Origin: an uncultured Lachnospiraceae bacterium
Lineage (GTDB): Bacteria; Bacillota; Clostridia; Lachnospirales; Lachnospiraceae
NCBI GenBank assembly: GCA_937891165.1
Contig: CALAEX010000242.1
Span: forward strand, 1 to 23,631
Length of the DNA stretch: 23,631 nucleotides
Reading direction: 5' to 3'
Shown: one piece after another, positions 16,480-22,972 of the stretch
How the letters are laid out: each line of letters begins with the position of its first letter
Numbering within the stretch: position 1 is the first letter of the stretch
Translations under genes and position numbers: made by a program
Notes under the pieces: generated by a model
Told to the model about the DNA's origin: nothing
Database searches by the model: none
The model's input: only the letters and a program-made list of their open reading frames with translations

Positions 16480-17409
16480 ATGAGAAAAGTATATACATCA
16501 GCAGACCAGTTAATTGGAAATACTCCTTTATTGGAGTTGACACATATAGAGAAAGAATTTGGTCTTAAGGCAAAGTTGTTAGCTAAATTAGAATATTTAA
16601 ATCCAGCAGGTTCCATTAAAGATAGAGTTGGAAGGGCGATGATTGAGGAGGCAGAGAAAAGTGGACAGTTGACAAAGGATTCTGTCATTATTGAGCCAAC
16701 GTCTGGAAATACTGGAATTGGTTTGGCAGCAGTTGCGACAGCAAAGGGATATCGTGCAATGATTGTGATGCCAGAAACAATGTCAGAGGAACGCAGGCGT
16801 ATGATTTCTGCGTATGGGGCAGAGTTAGTATTGACAGATGGGGCAAAAGGAATGGCTGGTGCAATTGCAAAAGCAGAAGAATTGGCAAAAGAAATTTCTG
16901 GTGGTTTTGTAGCAGGTCAGTTTGTGAATCCTGTCAATCCAAAGGCACATTTTGAAACAACAGGACCAGAAATTTATAGAGATACGGAAGGAGAAGTCGA
17001 TATTTTAGTTGCTACGGTAGGAACTGGTGGTACAATTACAGGGACTGGTGGATATTTAAAATCTCAGAAGCCAGAGGTAAAAGTAGTAGCAGTAGAACCA
17101 GCCAATTCTCCAATTTTATCCAAAGGGGTGGCAGGAGTACATAAGATTCAAGGAATTGGAGCAGGATTTATTCCAGAAATTTTAGATACAAATGTATATG
17201 ATGAAGTAATTGCAGTAGAAGATGAAAATGCTTTTTCCATGGGTGGACTAATTGGAAAAAAGGAAGGCATTTTAGTTGGAATTTCTTCAGGAGCCGCATT
17301 ATATGCAGCTATTGAAGTAGCAAAACGAGAAGAAAATAAAGGAAAAACAATTGTTGTTATTTTACCAGATTCGGGAGATAGATATCTTTCTACGAAAATG
17401 TTTGCATAA
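16480..17409 (+). CDS. cysK: Cysteine synthase A (O-acetylserine sulfhydrylase)
   Basis: A PLP-dependent enzyme that makes L-cysteine from O-acetyl-L-serine and sulfide, the last step of cysteine synthesis. The 309-residue length is standard. K47 in PAGSIKDR is the PLP lysine; EPTSGNTGIGLA (about 71-82) is the substrate loop; VGTGGTITGTGGYLK binds the PLP phosphate; GISSGAA near 266-272 and ILPDSGDRYLSTKMF at the end are also typical of CysK. The GAKGMAGAIAKAEEL segment favours CysK over cystathionine beta-synthase. AAGGAAGG lies 5-6 bases before the ATG. It appears monocistronic, with its own promoter, and is followed after about 30 bases by another promoter. No cysE or other sulfur gene is next to it in the window. 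Confidence 0.96.
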   Translation: MRKVYTSADQLIGNTPLLELTHIEKEFGLKAKLLAKLEYLNPAGSIKDRVGRAMIEEAEKSGQLTKDSVIIEPTSGNTGIGLAAVATAKGYRAMIVMPETMSEERRRMISAYGAELVLTDGAKGMAGAIAKAEELAKEISGGFVAGQFVNPVNPKAHFETTGPEIYRDTEGEVDILVATVGTGGTITGTGGYLKSQKPEVKVVAVEPANSPILSKGVAGVHKIQGIGAGFIPEILDTNVYDEVIAVEDENAFSMGGLIGKKEGILVGISSGAALYAAIEVAKREENKGKTIVVILPDSGDRYLSTKMFA

Positions 17410-17437
17410 AAAGGTAGAAATTTTAGAGAAAATTTGA

Positions 17438-17443
17438 TATAAT
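17438..17443 (+). promoter_or_regulatory. Promoter of the small-protein/metal-ATPase locus
   Basis: A perfect TATAAT with an extended TGA (17435-17437) lies 68 bases before the small gene. The -35 at 17-base spacing is TAGAAA (17415-17420, four of six matches). Overlapping the start region is a small inverted repeat, ATAG-GA-CTAT (17445-17454), that could be an operator. It does not resemble a full Fur box. Confidence 0.6.
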
Positions 17444-17505
17444 ATATAGGACTATTATACTATGAAATATATGAGAAGGATAAATAAAAACGGAGGATAA
17501 GAGAA

Positions 17506-17790
17506 ATGGTAGATTTAGTTCAAAAAATTAGTACAAAAAGTGTAGGAATTTTTACAGCAGGTGTTTTATTTGGAACGGCAGGAATCAAGTTATTATCTAG
17601 CAAAGATGCAAAGAAAGCTTACGTTCAGTGTACAGCAGCAGTTCTTCGTGCAAAGGATTGTATTATGAATACAGTAGCTACAATTCAGGAAAATGCAGAA
17701 GATATTTTAGCAGAAGCAAAACAGGTAAATGAGGACAGAGAAGTAGAAGAAGAATTTGGTGAAGAAGATACTGTTTGTGCAGAAGAATAA
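17506..17790 (+). CDS. Small GxxxG membrane-associated protein (DUF6110-like, possible FezA-type partner)
   Basis: A 94-residue protein. A short N-terminus is followed by one glycine-rich hydrophobic segment (about 13-30, VGIFTAGVLFGTAGIKLL) containing GVLFG, a GxxxG helix-packing motif. Then comes an SSKDAKKAYVQCTAAVLRAKDC stretch split around 31-52 with C42 and C52, an amphipathic helix (about 53-75), and a strongly acidic tail ending EEFGEEDTVCAEE. GGAGG lies 9 bases before the ATG. From memory it resembles DUF6110 proteins, which often sit directly before a metal P-type ATPase in clostridia. That is also the case here (149 bases). By analogy with fez loci it could be a scaffold of an iron-containing membrane compartment; this is inference, and an accessory subunit of the ATPase is the simpler reading. 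Confidence 0.7.
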   Translation: MVDLVQKISTKSVGIFTAGVLFGTAGIKLLSSKDAKKAYVQCTAAVLRAKDCIMNTVATIQENAEDILAEAKQVNEDREVEEEFGEEDTVCAEE

Positions 17791-17794
17791 AAGG

Positions 17795-17816
17795 AAAAAT
17801 CAGTAAGTGATTTTTT
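17795..17816 (+). terminator. Weak terminator-like hairpin after the small gene
   Basis: AAAAATCA (17795-17802) pairs with TGATTTTT (17808-17815) around GTAAG, continuing into a T-run. Only two of the eight pairs are G-C, so it may reduce rather than stop transcription into the ATPase gene. Confidence 0.5.
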
Positions 17817-17837
17817 GTTGTATGAGCAGTAATGGCG

Positions 17838-17870
17838 AAAGCACTTATAGGATAGCTATGGGTGCTTTTT
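17838..17870 (+). terminator. Second terminator-like hairpin before the metal ATPase
   Basis: AAAGCACTTATAG (17838-17850) pairs with CTATGGGTGCTTT (17856-17868), 13 pairs including two G-T, loop GATAG, followed by T-rich sequence. It is stronger than the hairpin just before it. Since I find no clear promoter between it and the ATPase, it probably acts as an attenuator that makes the small protein more abundant than the ATPase. Confidence 0.55.
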
Positions 17871-17896
17871 GTGTATGAAAGTGAAGAAAAGGTTTT

Positions 17897-17917
17897 GTTT
17901 ACTCAGTAAGAGTGAAC
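17897..17917 (+). promoter_or_regulatory. Inverted repeat just before the ATPase ribosome site
   Basis: GTTTACTC (17897-17904) faces GAGTGAAC (17910-17917) across a five-base spacer, with seven of eight matching positions (G-T in RNA for the other). It ends 13 bases before AGAGGA, so it could be an operator or a translation-controlling hairpin. Confidence 0.4.
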
Positions 17918-17938
17918 AGGAACTAGAAAAGAGGAACT

Positions 17939-20017
17939 ATGAGATTTGTAATAAAGCATGAAACAAGAGGACGTATTCGTGTGCGTTTGATACAAAAGAA
18001 AATGACCTCAAAACAAGCAGATATGTTACAATATTATTTTGAAAATCAGTCATTCGTAACTTCGGTAAAAATACAAGAAAGAACACAAGGTGTAACGATT
18101 TTTTATAGAGGAGATAGAAACCGTATTTTGGAATTACTTTGTGCGTTTCAGTATGACAGTGTAGTTGTTCCAGAGTATATGTTGGAAAATACAGGACGAG
18201 AATTAAATATTCATTACAAAGAGAAATTGGTAACAAAATTGGTTCTTCGAGCAGGGAGAGTTTTATTTTTACCTTGGAAAGTACGAAAAATTTGGGTAAT
18301 GATAAGAGCAACCCAATACATATATCGTGGTTTAAAAGTGTTAGCACAAAGAAAAATAGAAGTTCCCGTATTAGATGCAATTGCGATAGGAATTTCTGTG
18401 GCAAGACAGGATTATAAGACAATCGGTTCTATTATGTTTTTGTTAAGCATTGGAGAACTATTAGAAGAGTGGACACATAAAAAATCAGTAGGTGATTTAG
18501 CACGAAGCATGTCTTTAAATGTGAGTCATGTTTGGACATTAGTAGATGAGCAAGAGGTTTTAGTTGAGGTAAGTCGTATTAAAGCAGATGACTTAGTGAT
18601 TGTTCGTGTTGGTTCTATGATTCCTTTTGATGGAACTGTGATAGCAGGAGAGGCTATGGTAAATCAGGCTTCTTTAACAGGGGAATCTCTTCCAGTACGA
18701 AAAGTAGCAGAAAGCTATGTCTATGCTGGTACAGTCATAGAAGAAGGCGGTATTATGTTCCGTGTTAAGGAGTCAAGTGGTTCAACGAAATTTGAGAAGA
18801 TTGTAGGAATGATTGAAGAAACAGAAAAGCTAAAATCTTCGGTGGAAAGTAAAGCAGAACATTTAGCGGATGCTTTAGTTCCATATACGTTATTTGGTTC
18901 TTTAGCTACTTGGGTTTTGACTAGAAATGCAACAAAAGCACTTTCTGTACTTATGGTAGATTTTTCTTGTGCATTAAAGTTAGCAATGCCAATTACTGTA
19001 TTGTCAGCGATTCGAGAATTGCATCAATATCATGTAGTAGTCAAAGGTGGAAAATTTTTAGAAGAAATGGCAGAAGCAGATACGATCGTATTTGATAAAA
19101 CAGGAACATTGACAAAGGCAAGACCAATGGTAGTAGATGTTGTTTCCTTTGGAGAATACTCTCCAGAAGAACTGTTACGATTGGCTGCTTGTTTAGAGGA
19201 ACATTTTCCACATTCTATGGCAAAAGCAGTCGTAGATGCAGCAAAAGCGAAAAAGTTAGAGCATGAGGAAATGCATTCTAAAGTAGAGTATGTGGTAGCA
19301 CATGGGATTTCTACAACAGTAGAAGAAAAGAAGGTAATTATTGGAAGTCATCATTTTATTTTTGAAGATGAAAAATGTCAAATCCCAGAAGGAATGCAAG
19401 AACGTTTTGATAATTTACCAGAAGAATATTCTCATTTGTATCTCGCTATGGAAGGTAAATTAGCTGCTGCCATTTGTATTGAGGATCCATTACGAGAGGA
19501 AGCTTTTTCTATTGTGGAGGAATTAAAACAAGTAGGTATTCAAAAAGTTGTTATGATGACAGGAGATAGCGAAAAGACAGCTCGTGCGATTGCAGCAAAA
19601 GTTGGTGTAGATGAATATTATTCCGAAGTGCTTCCAGAAGATAAGGCAGGATTTGTAGAAAGAGAGAAAGCAATGGGACGAAAAGTGATTATGATTGGTG
19701 ATGGAATCAATGATTCTCCAGCTCTTTCTGCTGCTGATGTTGGCATTGGAATTAACGATGGTGCAGCGATTGCAAGACAGATTGCGGATATTACCATTGC
19801 AGGAGAAGATTTGAGAGAAATTGTTACTTTGAAAAATATTAGCAATGCACTAATGAAGAGGATTAAGAAAAATTTCCATGCAATTGTAGGTATTAATACA
19901 GGATTGATTGGACTTGGTGTAACAGGAATTGTACAACCAACAACATCCGCATGGTTTCATAATGCATCTACATTGGCGATTGGTGTTAAGAGTATGGAAA
20001 ATTTAATAAAAAAATAA
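17939..20017 (+). CDS. Atypical P1B-type metal-transporting ATPase (P1B-6/FezB-like)
   Basis: A 692-residue heavy-metal P-type ATPase. All catalytic parts are present: TGES at 247-250 (actuator), phosphorylated D386 in DKTGT, MTGDSEKTA at 540-548, and GDGINDSPAL at 587-596. Several features are unusual. The metal motif in the central helix is DFSCALKLAMP (341-351), so S343-C344-A345 replaces CPC. The usual HP dipeptide of the nucleotide domain reads EHFPHS (421-426). The N-terminus (1-70) looks like a degenerate heavy-metal domain with no CxxC, opening with the arginine-rich TRGRIRVR (9-16). The first membrane helices (about 97-130) carry several Arg/Lys. TM8 holds HNASTLAIG. I recall SC-A as the P1B-6 mark, the class of ferrosome FezB; a CtpC-like manganese exporter is the main alternative. 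The metal is probably iron or manganese rather than copper. Confidence 0.9.
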   Translation: MRFVIKHETRGRIRVRLIQKKMTSKQADMLQYYFENQSFVTSVKIQERTQGVTIFYRGDRNRILELLCAFQYDSVVVPEYMLENTGRELNIHYKEKLVTKLVLRAGRVLFLPWKVRKIWVMIRATQYIYRGLKVLAQRKIEVPVLDAIAIGISVARQDYKTIGSIMFLLSIGELLEEWTHKKSVGDLARSMSLNVSHVWTLVDEQEVLVEVSRIKADDLVIVRVGSMIPFDGTVIAGEAMVNQASLTGESLPVRKVAESYVYAGTVIEEGGIMFRVKESSGSTKFEKIVGMIEETEKLKSSVESKAEHLADALVPYTLFGSLATWVLTRNATKALSVLMVDFSCALKLAMPITVLSAIRELHQYHVVVKGGKFLEEMAEADTIVFDKTGTLTKARPMVVDVVSFGEYSPEELLRLAACLEEHFPHSMAKAVVDAAKAKKLEHEEMHSKVEYVVAHGISTTVEEKKVIIGSHHFIFEDEKCQIPEGMQERFDNLPEEYSHLYLAMEGKLAAAICIEDPLREEAFSIVEELKQVGIQKVVMMTGDSEKTARAIAAKVGVDEYYSEVLPEDKAGFVEREKAMGRKVIMIGDGINDSPALSAADVGIGINDGAAIARQIADITIAGEDLREIVTLKNISNALMKRIKKNFHAIVGINTGLIGLGVTGIVQPTTSAWFHNASTLAIGVKSMENLIKK

Positions 20018-20033
20018 GGTGTATAAATGATAG
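20007..20033 (+). promoter_or_regulatory. Possible motility-sigma (SigD-type) promoter for the chemoreceptor
   Basis: TAAA (20007-20010), a 15-base spacer and AATGATAG (20026-20033, sharing the GATA core of the SigD -10 box GCCGATAA) lie before the chemoreceptor gene. Only the core matches, and the AT-rich context makes chance likely. An alternative sigma-A -10 (TATAAA, 20022-20027) has no good -35. Confidence 0.25.
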
Positions 20034-20064
20034 ATAAAAAGAAAAAATACAATGGGGGTAAATT

Positions 20065-21750
20065 ATGTTAGAAGATTTTAAAAATTTTAATGTAAAGAAG
20101 AAAATGAATATAGGGTACAATGTCGTTATTGTTTTAATGATTATATCTGGTATTGTAAGTATGATAGCATTATCTACATTGGATAATAGTTTAAATCATT
20201 TTGTGGAAAAAATTAATAGGGCAGACACTGCAGTGAAAATTTGTCGAATAGATGTAAATATAACTGCAAGAGCGATTCGTGAAATGGCATTAAATGAAGA
20301 TATTTCGCAGTATCCAGCATATAGAAAAAAAATCGAAGAAAAATTAGCTGGCGTATATGAAGAACTTGCTGTATTAAAAGAAACGGAAGTAATTGATGAA
20401 AAGTTATGTGATAATTATGAAAAAGAAATTCGTTTATGGGCAGAAGTAGGTTTAGAAATTGTAGAGAAATTAGAAACTGGAGATAGAGAGGGAGCAATTA
20501 ATTTGATTTTTTCTAGATGTGTTCCTGAACTCGATGCATTAGTTGATGTTTCATTAGAATTAGATAGTCTGACAACAGAAATGATGGATGAAACGGTAGC
20601 CAAAAGTGCCTTAATTTTTGGTATTAGTGTGGCTGGTATTATTTTGTTTGTTATTATTGCAACCATTTGTGCAATTCGTATTGGTAAAATAATTGTGAAT
20701 AGTATTACTGTACCATTAGTAGAGATTGAAAATGCAACCAAGGAATTATCAAACGGAAATTTACATGCTATCGTAAAATATCATGCAGAAGATGAAATAG
20801 GAACATTAGCACATCATTTAAGAGTAGCTATTAGTACATTGACTTCTTATGTAAATGATATTGCAATCACAATGAAAGCGTTTGCAGAAGGAGATTTTTC
20901 CATACAGCCAAAGACGGATTGGAAGGGTGATTTTGTTGCAATTCATGATTCTGTAATAGATTTTGAACAGAGTATGGCAACGATGATTAAAGGAATGCAA
21001 CGTATTGCCGAACAAGTATCCGTTGGTTCTGACCAGATAGCACAAAGTTCTACTGATTTAGCTACAGGTGCTTCAGAACAAGCAGGTGTCACAGAGGAAC
21101 TTTCCGCTACTATTTCAGCAGCAGCGAGCGATTTAGATTTTAGTGCAAAGACAGCACAAGAGAGTAGTAAAAAAGTAGCAGATGCGGGAGTTGCTATTGT
21201 TAAGAGTAATGAAAAGATGCAAGAAATGTTACAATCTATGGAAGAAATAGGAGAGTCTTCGAAGAAAATTAGTCAAATTATTGATACAATTAATAGTATT
21301 GCATCACAGACAAATTTACTTGCATTAAATGCCTCGATTGAAGCAGCGAGAGCGGGAGAAGCAGGTCGTGGTTTTGCTGTAGTAGCAGACCAAGTATCTT
21401 TGTTGGCTGCACAAAGTGCACAAGCAGCGAAAGAATCTAATTTCTTAATTGAATCTTCTTTGTCAGCAGTAGAAAAAGGTGTTTCTATTGCAAATGAAAC
21501 AGCAAATCAGTTAGAGAAAGTAGTTGCTGATTCAAAAGAAATTCAAAAGAGTATTGATGGTGCAGCAATTGCATTAAAGAAACAAGCAGATTCCTTTGAT
21601 GGAATTATTGGTGGAGTAGACCATATCAATGACGTAGTACAAACAAATTCTGCAACAAGTGAAGAATGTGCAGCTTCTAGTCAGGAAATGAGTATTCAAG
21701 CAGAAGAATTGAATAAGTTAATTCGTAGTATTAAAGTTGGAAAATTTTAA
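20065..21750 (+). CDS. Methyl-accepting chemotaxis protein with four-helix-bundle sensor
   Basis: A classical transmembrane chemoreceptor of 561 residues. TM1 lies at about 19-39, followed by an extracellular helical sensor domain (about 40-180) of the 4HB_MCP type, then TM2 at about 183-204 and a HAMP domain (about 205-258, with VPLVEIENATKELSNGN and the DEIGTLAHHL signature). The signalling coiled coil has possible methylation stretches (GASEQAGVTEELSA and TNSATSEECAASSQEM). Its tip at about 407-445 is intact (INSIASQTNLLALNASIEAA, then RAGEAGRGFAVVADQ). There is no C-terminal CheR/CheB tether. GGGGGT about 7 bases upstream serves as ribosome site. It follows the metal ATPase by 47 bases without a terminator between them, so readthrough is possible. 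Unlike the receptor at 98-1612, this one should sense extracellular ligands. Confidence 0.93.
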   Translation: MLEDFKNFNVKKKMNIGYNVVIVLMIISGIVSMIALSTLDNSLNHFVEKINRADTAVKICRIDVNITARAIREMALNEDISQYPAYRKKIEEKLAGVYEELAVLKETEVIDEKLCDNYEKEIRLWAEVGLEIVEKLETGDREGAINLIFSRCVPELDALVDVSLELDSLTTEMMDETVAKSALIFGISVAGIILFVIIATICAIRIGKIIVNSITVPLVEIENATKELSNGNLHAIVKYHAEDEIGTLAHHLRVAISTLTSYVNDIAITMKAFAEGDFSIQPKTDWKGDFVAIHDSVIDFEQSMATMIKGMQRIAEQVSVGSDQIAQSSTDLATGASEQAGVTEELSATISAAASDLDFSAKTAQESSKKVADAGVAIVKSNEKMQEMLQSMEEIGESSKKISQIIDTINSIASQTNLLALNASIEAARAGEAGRGFAVVADQVSLLAAQSAQAAKESNFLIESSLSAVEKGVSIANETANQLEKVVADSKEIQKSIDGAAIALKKQADSFDGIIGGVDHINDVVQTNSATSEECAASSQEMSIQAEELNKLIRSIKVGKF

Positions 21751-21753
21751 AAT

Positions 21754-21800
21754 AAAAAACTGTCCTATTGCTAATTATTTTAGTAATGGGACAGTTTTTT
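21754..21800. terminator. Strong bidirectional terminator between chemoreceptor and kinase-like gene
   Basis: AAAAAACTGTCC (21754-21765) pairs with GGACAGTTTTTT (21789-21800). Eight further pairs inside (ATTGCTAA with TTAGTAAT, one G-T) give a stem of about 21 pairs with a TTATT loop. A and T runs on the two sides serve both convergent genes. Confidence 0.9.
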
Positions 21801-21839
21801 TATTTTTGTTAAGGTTAAGAACAGGTATAATAACAATTT

Positions 21840-22898
21840 TTATTGTTTTATAATGAAATCACTTTTTTCTTTAATTTGAAATTCTTGAAAATAGGTTTCT
21901 TCCATAGGAATCCACTTTGTTTCAAAAAGTTCTGCCATTTTTTCTCCATTTCGTTGTAAAATGCGTTTCTTTTGGAGCTCTTTTTCAATATCAACAAAAA
22001 TAGTGATATCTGCATATCGTTGAAAGAGAGGATGATGACTATAAGAACCTTCTACAATACACCACCCTGTATTTTGTATTTGTTTTTCTTTGTTATAATT
22101 CATAATGGAACAATCAAAACACTGATAGGAAAATGGTGTGTGAGAGGTTAAATAAGGTAATACTTGTTCTATAAATCGTTCATAGTGGATATTTCCACCA
22201 GCACTTTGTAAACGTTCTTTTGTGCGTAATTCTAGTGGGAGGAAAAAATCATCCATACAAATAAGTTCTGCATTTAGTAAAGAAGCAAGTTTTTTGGAAA
22301 AAGTTGTTTTTCCAGCACCAGCTCTGCCATCAATTGCAATGATTCCATGTGATTTTGTGCTATCAATTGCATTTATTTTTTCTAAAAGAGGAAGTAATAA
22401 AAGCCATTCTTTTTTTATAATTCGATAAGCAGGGCGTTCTTTGATTCGATAAGTTTCGCTATGGTGAATAGATGGCATTCCCATTTCTTTGTAGGTATAC
22501 AAAAAATTGTTCCAATCTTCTAAAGAAAAAGAAATAGTTTCTGTTTCAATAATAGAAGACACTTCTTCTAAATATTGTAAAAATACTGTAGTTGCATTAG
22601 AGGAAATAGAAGAAGATTGTATAAAGAGTTGAAATAGTAAGTCTAAGGAAAGTTGTTTTGCTTTCCAAGCAGATAGATTTACTCGACAGACAGTTTCAGA
22701 AATTTCTTCATATAGTGGGATGGTATCAGATGGTGCAATGGTTTCGTATTCATTCCACAAATATTGTTTTGCTTTTTCTATGTTGGTTAAAAGATGTTCT
22801 GCACCAAAAGCGGCTTGGTAGCATTGCTTTACAATATCTTGAGGTTTAGTGGAAGGGTGTTTTTTTAGTTGTTCTATGATATAAAATTTAAATTCCAT
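21840..22898 (-). CDS. Uridine-kinase-like P-loop enzyme fused to an unrecognised N-terminal domain
   Basis: The 352-residue product has two parts. The C-terminal half (about 184-352) is a P-loop nucleoside/phosphotransfer kinase: Walker A GRAGAGKT at 191-198 after the strand GIIAID, then MDDFFLP at 215-221 (equivalent to the D-D-FY motif of uridine kinases), GNIHYERF at 235-242, IVEGSYSHHP at 281-290, and DITIFVDIE with a following RILQRNG lid region. It probably phosphorylates a nucleoside, pantothenate-like or other small substrate. The N-terminal half (1-180) is not one I can name; it is helical, with QCYQAAFGAEHLL (25-37), PLYEEISETVCRVNLSAWK (61-79) and a conserved-looking YRIKERPAYRII (150-161). 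AAAGGAA lies about 9 bases upstream of the ATG. The gene stands alone between terminators. Confidence 0.8.
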   Translation of the reverse strand: MEFKFYIIEQLKKHPSTKPQDIVKQCYQAAFGAEHLLTNIEKAKQYLWNEYETIAPSDTIPLYEEISETVCRVNLSAWKAKQLSLDLLFQLFIQSSSISSNATTVFLQYLEEVSSIIETETISFSLEDWNNFLYTYKEMGMPSIHHSETYRIKERPAYRIIKKEWLLLLPLLEKINAIDSTKSHGIIAIDGRAGAGKTTFSKKLASLLNAELICMDDFFLPLELRTKERLQSAGGNIHYERFIEQVLPYLTSHTPFSYQCFDCSIMNYNKEKQIQNTGWCIVEGSYSHHPLFQRYADITIFVDIEKELQKKRILQRNGEKMAELFETKWIPMEETYFQEFQIKEKSDFIIKQ

Positions 22899-22931
22899 TT
22901 TAAAGTTCCTTTCTTTTTAAAGAAAATGTAT

Positions 22932-22963
22932 AAACAGCCGAAAATTTACATTCTCGGCTGTTT
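22932..22963 (-). terminator. Terminator after the leucine-rich-repeat gene
   Basis: AAACAGCCGA (22932-22941) pairs perfectly with TCGGCTGTTT (22954-22963). On the minus strand the hairpin is followed by TTTATACATTTTC, a moderate T-tract. It lies 9 bases after the stop codon of the surface-protein gene and before the start of the kinase-like gene. Confidence 0.7.
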
Positions 22964-22972
22964 GATTTGAAT

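Noticed and set aside
17937..18422. 161-codon minus-strand open frame opposite the metal ATPase
   Set aside because: It lies wholly antisense to the strongly conserved N-terminal part of the ATPase and shows no recognisable domain.
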